A stretch of 64,000 nt of DNA from Sphingomonas ginkgonis (GCF_003970925.1 NZ_RWJF01000001.1:171001-235000), one strand, 5' to 3'. Positions 47,862 through 58,001 are shown, counted from the stretch's first letter. The notes: generated from the sequence alone by a model not told the origin. A program made the numbers and translations.

Positions 47862-50437
47862 CCGACCCGGCCGTGGAGGAACCAGTTGAGGTCGCCGGTC
47901 TCGCCGTGCACGCCGTCGCCGCGGCGGTAGAGCCAGAAGCGCTGGCCGTCCTCCACCTCGACCCGGAAATAGTCGCGCACCGCCTGCCGCTCGGCCGGGC
48001 GGCGCCACCATTCGCCAGCGATCCGCTCCGGCCCTTCGGCGCGCACCACGCGGTGACTGACCCCGCGCCAGGTGAAGCGCCGGGGCGGCTGGTCAGGCAG
48101 TTCCGCCAGCACGTGGTGGACCGGCTCGGGCCGGCTCAGCAAGCGCACCGGGCGCGGCCAGCGCGTGTGCCAGGGATGATCGGGCGGACGCTCGTCCAGA
48201 CGCCGCACGTCGTCGCGCCTCAGCGCCGCTGCCCGCGGGGGCGGCGGAGTCAGCGGCGAGGTGGGGACCAGCGAGCGCTCGGGAACGTCGCTGTCGACCG
48301 GCGCCACCCGCCACAGCCGGTCCATCCCGATCCGGTTGGCGAGCGCGTCGACCAGCGGGGCAAGGTCGGGCTCGCCCTCGTCCGCCAGAGCCGGCGCGAG
48401 CGACTGTGGGCCGAGCGGATCGGCGCGGCGGACGTGGAGCAGCAGCGCATCGATCCCGTAGCCGGGCTCGACCTCCTCGATCCGCCTGACCGCCAGTCGA
48501 AGCATGTGCGCGGCGTCGCGGGTCGGGCGGGCGAAGCCGAGGCGGAGACGCTGCGGCACCCCGTCGACCCGTTCGGCGATCAGCTCGACCGCGCGCGCGC
48601 CCCGCCCGGCCTCGGCCAGTGCCCTGGTCAGTCGCGGCATCAGCGTGCCGAGCCAGTGCTCGATCGCCTCGGCGGTGGCGATCGGCTCGAAGAAGCGCTG
48701 CTCGACGAGCACCGGGACAGGTGGGACGACCGGGTCGAGCGGCTCGGGCGCGCGGCCGGTCGCCTGGTCGAGCCGGCCGACGATGCCCGGTCCGAAGCGG
48801 CGGACCAGCGGCGCGCGGGGCAGCTCGGCGAGCTGGCCGATGCGCTCGACTCCGAGCCTCGCCAGCAGCTCGAGCGCCGCCGGCGCCAGTCGCAGCGCGG
48901 CGACGGGGAGCGGCGCGATTGCCTCGACCTGCACGCCCGGCGGGACGATGGTCACGGCCGCCGCCGGTCCCATCCGGGCCAGCGCCCAAGCCGCGCCGGC
49001 AGTGTCGGCGATCGCCAGCCGGGCGGTGATCCCATGGCGGGCGAGCAGCCGCACCAGCCGCGCCGCGAAGCGTGCCTCGCCGCCGTGGAGATGCGCGACC
49101 CCGCTCAGGTCGACGAGGATCCCGTCCGGGTCGGAGACCGCGACGATCGGGGACCAGCGCCGCGCCAGCAGCTCGGCGAGCTCATGGAGTTCGGCCCGGT
49201 CGCCGTCGGGGTCGGCGGGGCGGACCTCCAGCCCCGGCGCCTGCGCCCGGGCCATGGTCAGCGCCATGCCGCGATGCAGCCCGAGCCCGCGCGCGGCGGG
49301 GTTGGCGGCGGCGATCTCGACCCGCGAGCCGATCTTGTGCGCGATGACCAGCGGCGGCTCGTCGGGCGGAGCCAGCATCGCCGCCGCCGGCTCCTCCTCG
49401 CGGCAGATCCGCGCCACCACGCTGCCCAGCGTCCGCCCAGTCTGGAAGAAGCGACCCTCGCCATAGCTCGGCGCGGTCGGCTCGCTCTTGCCGTGATTGT
49501 CGGGGTGCGGCCCCTCGCCGGGGAACTGCACCGCGGGCATGGCGGCGAGCTGGGCGAGGCTGGGGGGCGCGATGTAGCCCGCCTCGCCGCCGTGCCCGTC
49601 GCGCGCGCTGCGCCGGGGCGCGCGATGGTCGCGCTGGGCGGCCCGGGCGGCTATGTCCTCGCCTGGGAACTGGACCGACGGCAGCGCCGCGGCCTGCGCC
49701 AGCGACAATCGGGGAGCCGGCGCCTCGTTGCGATACCGCTCCCGGGCCTCTCCGCGCAGCGCGGCGCCGCGTCCTGCCTTGGCGGGGGAGTCCTCGCCGG
49801 GGAACTGGAGCGGCGGCAGGGGAATGTGGCGGCCCGTCTCCGCCTCGTCGGTGGGCAGCGGCCGGAACGGATTGTCGGTCACCTCGCTGCGCCGCGACAG
49901 CTCCTGGAAGGAGGGCCGCTGGTGCGCGGGGAGCGCGTCGATCGCCGCCTTCACCGCCTCGCCCCCAGGCGCCCAGCCGCGCGAGCCGGGCCGGAACGGA
50001 TGTTCGGCCGCCTCAGTCCGGCGCGACAGCTCGCGCAGCGGCGCGGGCGGCGCGACCCGCTCCTCGGGCGGGCGGGACAGGCCATGCGAGCCTTTGAAGG
50101 GGTTGTCGGCCGCCTCGCTGACCCGGCCGAGCTCGCGCTGCGGCGGGCGGCGGTGCGCAGGAAGTGCCTCGACCGCGGCCTCCACCTCCTCGCGCGAGCC
50201 GGCCAGCCCGCTGCTGCCGCCGCCGTCCGTATCGCTGCGCGCCCAGCGCGCGCCGGGCCGCCAGCCGCCCTCCTTGGGCACCGAGCAGTGCTGCGCCCGC
50301 TCGACCGCCGCGTCGGCGCCAAGCGCGTCGAAGGCGGCCCGGCTGTCGGCCTCAGCCGACGGCGCGAAGCGGCGCTCGGCCCTCCGCAGCCGGTCGATCG
50401 ACCAGTCGGGCAGGTAGAGCGAGGCAACCCGTTTCAT
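47858..50437 (-). CDS. imuB: ImuB: inactive Y-family polymerase-like mutasome protein with a large N-terminal insertion
   Basis: 859 residues; typical ImuB has about 500. Residues 1-23 (MKRVASLYLPDWSIDRLRR) and about 360-859 are a normal ImuB: VIAHKIGSRVEIAAANPAA, MALTMARAQAPGLEVRPAD and the little-finger and C-terminal parts. ImuB lacks polymerase activity in the family and acts as the hub that binds the clamp, ImuA and DnaE2. About 24-360 is an insertion of low-complexity, charged sequence with two repeat sets (see repeats). The frame has no stops and codon use is like the rest, so it is probably translated. Overlaps dnaE2 by 4 nt and imuA by 86 nt. Confidence 0.9.
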   Translation of the reverse strand: MKRVASLYLPDWSIDRLRRAERRFAPSAEADSRAAFDALGADAAVERAQHCSVPKEGGWRPGARWARSDTDGGGSSGLAGSREEVEAAVEALPAHRRPPQRELGRVSEAADNPFKGSHGLSRPPEERVAPPAPLRELSRRTEAAEHPFRPGSRGWAPGGEAVKAAIDALPAHQRPSFQELSRRSEVTDNPFRPLPTDEAETGRHIPLPPLQFPGEDSPAKAGRGAALRGEARERYRNEAPAPRLSLAQAAALPSVQFPGEDIAARAAQRDHRAPRRSARDGHGGEAGYIAPPSLAQLAAMPAVQFPGEGPHPDNHGKSEPTAPSYGEGRFFQTGRTLGSVVARICREEEPAAAMLAPPDEPPLVIAHKIGSRVEIAAANPAARGLGLHRGMALTMARAQAPGLEVRPADPDGDRAELHELAELLARRWSPIVAVSDPDGILVDLSGVAHLHGGEARFAARLVRLLARHGITARLAIADTAGAAWALARMGPAAAVTIVPPGVQVEAIAPLPVAALRLAPAALELLARLGVERIGQLAELPRAPLVRRFGPGIVGRLDQATGRAPEPLDPVVPPVPVLVEQRFFEPIATAEAIEHWLGTLMPRLTRALAEAGRGARAVELIAERVDGVPQRLRLGFARPTRDAAHMLRLAVRRIEEVEPGYGIDALLLHVRRADPLGPQSLAPALADEGEPDLAPLVDALANRIGMDRLWRVAPVDSDVPERSLVPTSPLTPPPPRAAALRRDDVRRLDERPPDHPWHTRWPRPVRLLSRPEPVHHVLAELPDQPPRRFTWRGVSHRVVRAEGPERIAGEWWRRPAERQAVRDYFRVEVEDGQRFWLYRRGDGVHGETGDLNWFLHGRVG
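49514..49819 (-). repeat. Repeat set B inside imuB (QFPGE)
   Basis: Codons 207-308 hold three copies of [LM]P-x-x-QFPGE[DG]: LPPLQFPGED, LPSVQFPGED and MPAVQFPGEG. Copies 2 and 3 are preceded by a matching SLAQ-x-A-A. The underlying DNA also repeats (CTCGCC[GT]GGGAACTG on the plus strand, three times). Confidence 0.78.
49865..50176 (-). repeat. Repeat set A inside imuB (ALPAH...DNPF)
   Basis: Codons 88-191 hold three related units. Units 1 and 3 are about 27 residues each and share EALPAHRRP / DALPAHQRP at the start and EAADNPF / EVTDNPF at the end. Unit 2 (residues 133-148) has only the second half, with PLRELSRRTEAAEHPF. The units are spaced roughly every 35-45 residues. Confidence 0.75.
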
Positions 50438-51086
50438 CTGGAGCCTCCACGGTGAGTTCGAACGGATCGCCGCCGCGCTGGCGGGCGCAGGCGAGACGCC
50501 AGCAGGCGCGGCCGAGCCCTTCCCACGGGACCGGCAGCGAGGGCGCGCTGGCGACCCGCCAGCGGGTGACCGCGGCGGACGGCTGGCCGAGCGGGTCGGC
50601 ACCGTCGCGCCCCGGCCGCTTGAGCAGCAGGGCGATGCTGCTCCCGCCCTCGGCGGCGAGCTGGAGCCGGCGGGTGGCGGCCATGGCGACCTTCTTGGCC
50701 TCACCGATCACCGCGCCGAGTCCGCGATGGCGGAGCCCCTCCTCCATCAGCGCGAGCAGCTCGAGATCATCGCGCGCCTCGGCATAGAGCACCCGGGCGG
50801 GATCGAGCCCGGCCTGGTAGAGCCCCGGGGCGAACAGGTCGCGGCGGCGCACCACCCACAGCACCGGTCCCTGGGTCCGGGCCGCGACGGCAGCGAGGAA
50901 CAGGGTGGCCGCGGCATCGTCGCCCCACCCCGCGCCTTCCCCGGCCACCTCGTGCAGCGCATCGAGCCGGAGCCCCTCGTCGGCCAGCCGCGAGTCGACC
51001 GGGTCCAGCCCGAAAGACAGCACCGGACGCTCGCTCCGGCCGTCGCCCTCAATGGCGCTCAGCTGCTTGCGCAACTCGGAAATCAT
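50352..51086 (-). CDS. imuA: ImuA family mutasome accessory protein
   Basis: 244 residues. RecA/SulA-like P-loop-derived protein needed with ImuB and DnaE2 for SOS mutagenesis. LRLDALHEVAGEGAGWGDDA (Walker-like region with altered residues), PVLWVVRRRDLFAPGLYQAG and LDPARVLYAEARDDLELLAL are typical. ATG at 51086 lies 41 nt downstream of a LexA box. The end overlaps the imuB start by 86 nt, which is unusual and implies coupled translation in two frames. Confidence 0.92.
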   Translation of the reverse strand: MISELRKQLSAIEGDGRSERPVLSFGLDPVDSRLADEGLRLDALHEVAGEGAGWGDDAAATLFLAAVAARTQGPVLWVVRRRDLFAPGLYQAGLDPARVLYAEARDDLELLALMEEGLRHRGLGAVIGEAKKVAMAATRRLQLAAEGGSSIALLLKRPGRDGADPLGQPSAAVTRWRVASAPSLPVPWEGLGRACWRLACARQRGGDPFELTVEAPDETGCLALPARLVDRPAAEGRAPLRAVG

Positions 51087-51126
51087 GGGATTGGAAGCAG
51101 GCACGGTGCGACTCGAAACAGAATGT

Positions 51127-51141
51127 GTTCCTGTTTTGTTC
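51127..51141 (-). promoter_or_regulatory. LexA box of the imuA-imuB-dnaE2 operon
   Basis: GTTC-CTGTTTT-GTTC on the plus strand, an exact GTTC-N7-GTTC, the alphaproteobacterial SOS operator. It lies 41 nt upstream of imuA. On the minus strand TTGACT (+ strand 51156-51161) is 17 bp from a weak CAAAAC -10 overlapped by the operator, so LexA would block the promoter. Confidence 0.88.
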
Positions 51142-51280
51142 CTACCGTTCCGCGGAGTCAATCGGCGCTCCCTCGACTCTTTTGACCTGAGTCTATCCCG
51201 CCATCCGCCACGTCTTGCCAGCCGTGGCTGCGCCCCCATGTTCACTCGCGAGACACGAATCTTCGCTAAAGAGCCCCCAA

Positions 51281-51682
51281 ATGGATTGGAAAAAACCTCT
51301 TTTTGCCGCTGCCGCCCTGCTGGCCGTCGCCCCGTCGATGGCGGCAGCCTCGCCGCTTGAAGGCCGCTGGATCAACCCGAAGCACAGCGTCACGGTCCGC
51401 ATCGGCGCATGCGGCCCGACCATGTGCGGGCGGGTTGTCGACGCCTCGCCGCGCGCGCGGGAGAAGGCCGCCGCGGGGGGCACACCCAACCTCATCGGCA
51501 CCCCTCTGCTGACCAATCTTGCCGCCGCCAACGGGGGCTGGAAGGGCAGCGTGTTCGTTCCCGATCACAATATCCGCGCCTCCGCCAACCTGAAGCTGCT
51601 CGCGCCCAACCAGCTCAAGGTGCAGGGCTGCGTCCTCGCCGGCCTGCTGTGCCGGAGCCAGGTGTGGACGCGGATCGACTGA
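51281..51682 (+). CDS. DUF2147 exported protein (copy 1)
   Basis: 133 residues. Signal peptide about 1-23 (LFAAAALLAVAPSMAAA). The mature domain has EGRWINPKHSVTVRIGACG, CGRVVDASPRAREKA and VFVPDHNIRASANLKLL, with two disulfide-type Cys pairs. DUF2147 proteins resemble small calycin-like beta-barrels and are periplasmic, function unknown. Followed immediately (TGATG) by a paralogue. Divergent from imuA, sharing the LexA-box intergenic region. Confidence 0.9.
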   Translation: MDWKKPLFAAAALLAVAPSMAAASPLEGRWINPKHSVTVRIGACGPTMCGRVVDASPRAREKAAAGGTPNLIGTPLLTNLAAANGGWKGSVFVPDHNIRASANLKLLAPNQLKVQGCVLAGLLCRSQVWTRID

Positions 51683-52107
51683 TGCGCGCGCTGCTCCTCG
51701 TCGCCGGCCTCGGGCTGGCCGCCGCTCCCGCCGCTGCCCGCTCGCCGGTCGAGGGCAACTGGTCCAACCCCGCGAACAGCGTCACCGTCCGGATCGCGCC
51801 GTGCGGCGGCGCCCTGTGCGGCCGGGTGGTCTCGGCCAGTGCCGGCGCCAAGGCGGACGCCGCGGCGGCCGGAACCGAACGGCTGGTCGGCACCGAACTG
51901 ATGAGCGGCCTCGAACAGACCGGCGACCGGAGCTGGCACGGCGAGGTGTTCGTCCCCGACCGCAACATCCGCAGCGAGGCCGACTTCACACTGACCGGGC
52001 CGAACCGTCTGCTGGTCCGCGGCTGCGCGCTCGGCGGCTTCCTGTGCAAGGAGCAGAATTGGACGAGAGCGGCGGCTGCCCCTGTCCGCACCACTCGCCG
52101 ACGCTAG
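51682..52107 (+). CDS. DUF2147 exported protein (copy 2)
   Basis: 141 residues. Signal peptide about 1-20 (LLLVAGLGLAAAPAAA). Same domain as the preceding gene: EGNWSNPANSVTVRIAPCG, CGRVVSASAGAKADA, VFVPDRNIRSEADFTL and GCALGGFLCKEQNW. The two proteins are clearly paralogues by visual alignment, so this is a tandem duplication. Shares CTAG with the hutH stop. Confidence 0.9.
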   Translation: MRALLLVAGLGLAAAPAAARSPVEGNWSNPANSVTVRIAPCGGALCGRVVSASAGAKADAAAAGTERLVGTELMSGLEQTGDRSWHGEVFVPDRNIRSEADFTLTGPNRLLVRGCALGGFLCKEQNWTRAAAAPVRTTRRR

Positions 52108-53606
52108 CCCAGCCAAGCCCCCGCGATCCCGCCGGCCAGCATGGCCGCCTGAACCGCCGCCATCTCGTCCGCCCAGTAGCGGTCGCGGGTGAGATGCCCG
52201 CTGTGCTCGCGGACCCGGGCATGGATCGGCTGGAGCGAAGGCCCGGTCGCCAGCGGCGCGTGATAGTCGATGCCCTGCGCGGCGGCGATCAGCTCGATCC
52301 CGACGATCCCCGCGACATTGGCGACGATCGCCCGCGCCTTGCGCGCCGCGATCGGGGCCATCGAGACATGGTCCTCCTGCCCCGCGCTGGTGGGGATGGA
52401 GTCGACGCTCGCCGGGAAGGCCATGCTGCGGTTCTCGGCGACCAGCGCCGCGGCGGTGACCTGCGGGATCATCATCCCCGAATTGACCCCGCCGTCGGGG
52501 GTGAGGAAGGCGGGCAGCCCGCTCATCTTGGGATCGACCAGCACCGAGATCCGCCGCTCGGACAGCGAGCCCACCTCGCACATCGCCATGGCGATCATGT
52601 CGGCGGCGAAGGCGGCCGGCTGGGCGTGGAAGTTGCCGCCGGAGATGGCGCTGCCCTCGTCCGCGAAGACGATCGGATTGTCGGTCACCGCCGCCGCCTC
52701 GATCTCCAGCGTCCGCGCGGCGTTGACGAGGAGGTCGAGGCTCGCGCCCATCACCTGCGGCTGGCAGCGGAAGCTGTAGGGGTCCTGCACCCGGCCGCAG
52801 CGGCCATGGCTGGCGAGGATCTCGCTGCCCTCGAGCAGCCGGGCAAGCTCGGCCGCGACCCGGACCTGCCCGGGCTGGCCGCGCAGCGCCGAGATGCGCG
52901 GATCGAACGGCTTCGCGCTGCCCTTCAGCGCATCGACCGACAGCGCGCCGGCGGCGATGGCGGCGGCGAACACCCGCTCGGCGCGAAACAGCGCGTCGAG
53001 CGCGAGGGCACAGCTGAACTGCGTCCCGTTGATGAGCGCGAGCCCTTCCTTCGGACCAAGTTCGAGCGGGCTCATGCCGAGGCGCTGCAGCGCTTGCGGC
53101 GCCGGCAGGGTTTCGCCGGCGAGGTCGATCCGGCCATGCCCCATCAGCGCCGCGATGAGGTGCGCGAGCGGGGCAAGGTCGCCCGACGCGCCGACGCTGC
53201 CCTGGCTGGGGATGACCGGCATGGCATCGCGGTCGAGCAGCGCCTGGAGCGCATCGATGACGGCGAGCCGAACGCCCGAATGGCCGCGCCCGAGACCGAG
53301 CTGCTTCAGCACGATCATCAGCCGGACGATGTGGCGCGGCGTCGGTTCGCCCAGCCCGCAGCTGTGGCTGAGGATGAGGTTGGTCTGCAGCTCCGCCAGC
53401 CGGTCGTCGGGGATGCGCGTGTTGGCGAGCAGCCCGAAGCCGGTGTTGACGCCATAGACCGTCTCGCCGCCCGCGACGATCCGAGCGACCGCCTCCGCCG
53501 AAATAGCGATCCGTTCACGGCTTGCCTCGTCGAGGCGCGCCTCGGCACCGAGCCAGAGCTGGCGGAGGAGGTCGAGGGAGACTTGTTCGGGGTCGAGGCT
53601 GATCAT
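52104..53606 (-). CDS. hutH: Histidine ammonia-lyase
   Basis: 500 residues. Deaminates histidine to urocanate, first step of the hut pathway. The MIO cofactor is formed by Ala140-Ser141-Gly142 in QGSVGASGDLAPLAH. YGVNTGFGLLANT, RCGRVQDPYSFRCQPQVMG and GGNFHAQPAAFAADMIAM are further conserved blocks. Separated from hutU and hutI by two unrelated genes and a repeat (53878-55046). Confidence 0.97.
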   Translation of the reverse strand: MISLDPEQVSLDLLRQLWLGAEARLDEASRERIAISAEAVARIVAGGETVYGVNTGFGLLANTRIPDDRLAELQTNLILSHSCGLGEPTPRHIVRLMIVLKQLGLGRGHSGVRLAVIDALQALLDRDAMPVIPSQGSVGASGDLAPLAHLIAALMGHGRIDLAGETLPAPQALQRLGMSPLELGPKEGLALINGTQFSCALALDALFRAERVFAAAIAAGALSVDALKGSAKPFDPRISALRGQPGQVRVAAELARLLEGSEILASHGRCGRVQDPYSFRCQPQVMGASLDLLVNAARTLEIEAAAVTDNPIVFADEGSAISGGNFHAQPAAFAADMIAMAMCEVGSLSERRISVLVDPKMSGLPAFLTPDGGVNSGMMIPQVTAAALVAENRSMAFPASVDSIPTSAGQEDHVSMAPIAARKARAIVANVAGIVGIELIAAAQGIDYHAPLATGPSLQPIHARVREHSGHLTRDRYWADEMAAVQAAMLAGGIAGAWLG

Positions 53607-53683
53607 CGGCCGCTGTTTGGCAGAACGCCGGGCTGCGGGCCAGCGCGGCCGATCAGGCCGGGACGGCGGTCCAGCGGGCGCGA

Positions 53684-53701
53684 ATGTTCACAATGTTCAC
53701 A
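53684..53701. repeat. Tandem 9-bp direct repeat upstream of hutH
   Basis: ATGTTCACA occurs twice in a row, 78 nt upstream of the hutH start (minus strand). It could be an operator half-site pair, but spacing and content do not match the LexA box or a known HutC operator that I can recall. Confidence 0.35.
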
Positions 53702-53877
53702 CTCGTGACGCGTTCGAGACGCAGCCGAGCGGGCTTGGTAGTCGCTTAGAGTCGAGGCACGAAGAGGTTTGATGGCCCAATGCATGGAGGGATCGGAGCA
53801 GGGCATCTCCTACTTGGCAAGTGGCGGTTTGAAGTCTGCTATGGAAGCGGACACTAGCGCTGCTATGCTTCAGCCGT

Positions 53878-54438
53878 ATGCGCTACTGCCTGACTGCCTT
53901 GGCCGCCATCGCTGCCGTTCCCGCTCCCGCACAGGCCCCGTCCAGTCTTGAGAGAGGCTTCACCGGCGCGCTTCGAGGATGCGAGGAATGGGTGCTTAAT
54001 CCTGCCAGTTGGGCGGATGGCACGGGGCCATTCGTGAAGGCTGTCGGACTTGGCGACCAGATGGGCCTTGTCGATAAAGTGGAGGAGGCCAACCTCCCGC
54101 CGCAACAGCTACGAAGAGCAAACCACTATTGGCGTATCAATTCCACACCAGGCGCTGGCTATGTCCTTGTCGTCTCTGACCAGCTGCCGATGTGTCACAT
54201 TACTGGGGGCGGCAATACGGACCTGGAGCCTGTTGTAGAGGCCGTGCTCACATCCCGAGAGTTCGGGGCGCGATGGGAACGTGTCACAGACAGATTCAAA
54301 GCCGACATGTCGTCCACAAAATATCGCAACCGAGAGGACGCACGCCTTTCAATCGTGATCAGTCGGGCGAAGCAGCCGGGGCAGCGGTTGGACCGAGTTC
54401 AGGTGCTCGCAACGGCCACCTACAACACCGACAAGTGA
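53878..54438 (+). CDS. Hypothetical exported protein
   Basis: 186 residues with a signal peptide (about 1-19, CLTALAAIAAVPAPAQ). Cys34 and Cys105 of the mature protein (GCEEWVL, PMCHITG) could form a disulfide. No family recognised. Base composition is visibly lower in GC than its neighbours, with codons ending in A or T more often, so foreign origin is possible. Its only neighbours are the hut genes on the opposite strand. Start supported by the signal peptide. Confidence 0.65.
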   Translation: MRYCLTALAAIAAVPAPAQAPSSLERGFTGALRGCEEWVLNPASWADGTGPFVKAVGLGDQMGLVDKVEEANLPPQQLRRANHYWRINSTPGAGYVLVVSDQLPMCHITGGGNTDLEPVVEAVLTSREFGARWERVTDRFKADMSSTKYRNREDARLSIVISRAKQPGQRLDRVQVLATATYNTDK

Positions 54439-54491
54439 CAAGCTTCGCCCGCTCCTAATATCCGCAACGGGTCGGAAGCAGACATCCACAC

Positions 54492-54577
54492 TCCGTGATG
54501 CTGAACTTGTTTCAGCACCCATCCACGCATCGGCCAGCCACTCACGCGATGAGCCCTGAAACAAGTTCACGGTGACG
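54492..54577. repeat. REP-like inverted repeat pair
   Basis: TGAACTTGTTTCAG (54502-54515) and its exact complement CTGAAACAAGTTCA (54556-54569) face each other 40 nt apart, with further partial pairing CCGTGA/TCACGG outside. Each arm is itself a near palindrome. The CTGAAACAAGTTCA core is a repeat I recall as frequent in intergenic regions of sphingomonads and related genomes. Lies between two hypothetical genes. Confidence 0.82.
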
Positions 54578-54644
54578 CCTGACACAACGCCCTAGATGTG
54601 TGCTTCCCGTAGCCGCCGCTGCTGGACGACCGGGTTCGCCATGA

Positions 54645-55046
54645 TCAGTGATCGGCACCGGAGAGAGCGCGGACGGCCTTTAGAACGAGAGTGATCGGGT
54701 CGTGGCCTGCGCCATAGCCGTACTGGGCTGCCTCGCGCTTGCCGCAGCGCCGTTCCCCACGGAAGAGGCCGCAGGGTGCAAAGTCACCGGCGCCGAACGC
54801 CAGACGCGGCCTGATCTCGGCCGCGGCGCCCGGTTGGCTTCGCAGCTCAGGCGGAAGGCGGAAGCGGTCGGAGCGACGGCCGCACACGACGATGGCGCCG
54901 TCGACACCGCGCGTGGAACAGCTGGTCACGGGAACAAGCTGGAGCGGCCGGAGCGGCCCGGAACCCGCCGGAGTCGCGGCTTGGGCGATCGCCGCAGACG
55001 GGGTGCAGCAGCCGATTGCCAGCAGGTGAAGGAGGATCCTCCGCAT
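54645..55046 (-). CDS. Hypothetical exported protein with conserved Cys pattern
   Basis: 133 residues. Signal peptide about 1-23 (RILLHLLAIGCCTPSAAIAQ). The mature part has SCSTRGVDGAIVVCGRRSDRFRLP, a motif I associate with small secreted sphingomonad proteins, followed by RLAFGAGDFAPCGLFRGERRCG. Four Cys suggest disulfides. Start at 55046 is preferred because the upstream part of the frame is unrelated Arg-rich sequence. Function unknown. Confidence 0.62.
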   Translation of the reverse strand: MRRILLHLLAIGCCTPSAAIAQAATPAGSGPLRPLQLVPVTSCSTRGVDGAIVVCGRRSDRFRLPPELRSQPGAAAEIRPRLAFGAGDFAPCGLFRGERRCGKREAAQYGYGAGHDPITLVLKAVRALSGADH

Positions 55047-55104
55047 ACCCCATGATACGCCACCGGGAGACGCTCGCAACGGGCGAGCGAACGTGCGCCG
55101 GAGC

Positions 55105-56759
<1,655 letters not shown>

Positions 56760-56766
<7 letters not shown>

Positions 56767-57965
56767 TCCTGTCCCCCAAAGATGCGCCGCTCCGGCCCCG
56801 GCAGCCCGATCCAGTAGGCGAGCTCGGCCAGGCTTTCGATCCGCCAGACGCACAGGTCGGCCTGCTTGCCAGGCGCCAGCGTGCCCACTTCGCCATCGAT
56901 CCCCAGCGCCCTGGCGGCATTCACCGTCGTCCCGGCCAGCGCTTCTTCGGGCGTGAGACCGAACAGGGTGCACGCCATGTTCATCGCGAGCTGCGGGTTG
57001 AGGAGCGGCGAGGTGCCGGGATTGCAGTCGGTGGCGACCGCCATCGTCACCCCATGGTCGCGCAGCAGCTGGACCGGCGGCCGGACCGTTTCCTGCAGGC
57101 AGTAGAAGGCGCCGGGGAGCAACACCGCGACCGTGTCGGCTCGCGCCATGGCGTCGGCGCCCTCGCTGTCGAGGTGCTCGAGATGATCGGCCGACAGCGC
57201 CCCGAATCGGGCGGCAAGGCGGGCGCCGCCGCGATTGCTGAGCTGCTCGGCGTGAAGCTTGACCCGCAGGCTGTTGTTCTCGGCGGCCTCGAACAGCCGC
57301 TCGATCTCGGCCAGCGAGAAGCCGATGCTCTCGCAGAAGCCGTCGACGGCGGTGGCGAGGCCGAGCCGGGCGACCGCGGGCAGCGTCTCGTCGATCATCG
57401 TGTCGACGAAGGCGTCACGGTCGGCACCCTGCGGCAGCGCGTGAAGCGCAAGCAAAGTCGGCATGAGCCGCACCGGCTCGTCGCGCCCGAGCGCCCGCAC
57501 CGTGTTCAGCAACCGGATCTCGCTCGCGGCGTCATAGCCGTAGCCCGACTTGATCTCGACCGTGGTGCAGCCGCCCGCCATCAGGGCCCGAAGCCGCCGC
57601 CGCCCGCTCTCAAGCAGCTCGCCCGCGCTCGCGGCCTGGGTCATCGCGACGGTCGAGGCGATCCCGCCGCCGGCCGCGGCGATCTCCTCATAGCTGGCGC
57701 CGGCGCGGCGAAGCGCATGTTCCTCGGCGCGGGTGCCGCCGAAGACGAGATGGGTGTGGCAGTCGATCAGCCCCGGGGTGACCCAGGCGCCGCCAAGCGG
57801 CACCACCTCGGCCGAGCGGTAGCCGGCGAGCTCGGTCCGCTTGCCGATCCGGACGATCTTGCCGTCGGCGATCGCAACCGCGGCGTTCATGATCAATCCG
57901 AGCGGATCGCCCGGACGCGGCACCATCGTCGCGACATGGCAGTCGGTGAGCAGGCGATCCCACAT
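56760..57965 (-). CDS. hutI: Imidazolonepropionase
   Basis: 401 residues, amidohydrolase. Opens the imidazolone ring to N-formimino-glutamate. Metal ligands are in [34 protein letters not shown] and [10 protein letters not shown]. Adjacent to hutU (7-nt overlap) and divergent from hutG with only a 36-nt gap, which must contain both promoters. Confidence 0.96.
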
Positions 57966-58001
57966 GGCGCGGTCTGTGGCACGCTGCTAGGGCGCAAGGC
58001 A

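Noticed and set aside
47873..50455. 860-codon plus-strand ORF opposite imuB
   Set aside because: Shadow of imuB. The repeats are seen in both strands but only the minus frame has ImuB motifs and a matching start.
50437..50704. N-terminal extension of imuB
   Set aside because: Overlaps imuA completely and gives Arg/Pro/Ser-rich residues; the conserved ImuB start is at 50437.
51138..51150. Second LexA box (GTTC-N5-GTTC)
   Set aside because: Spacer is 5, not 7; the adjacent exact site explains the region.
53769..53951. 60-aa plus-strand ORF upstream of the hypothetical exported protein
   Set aside because: No ribosome-binding site of note and it overlaps the signal peptide of the better-supported gene at 53878.
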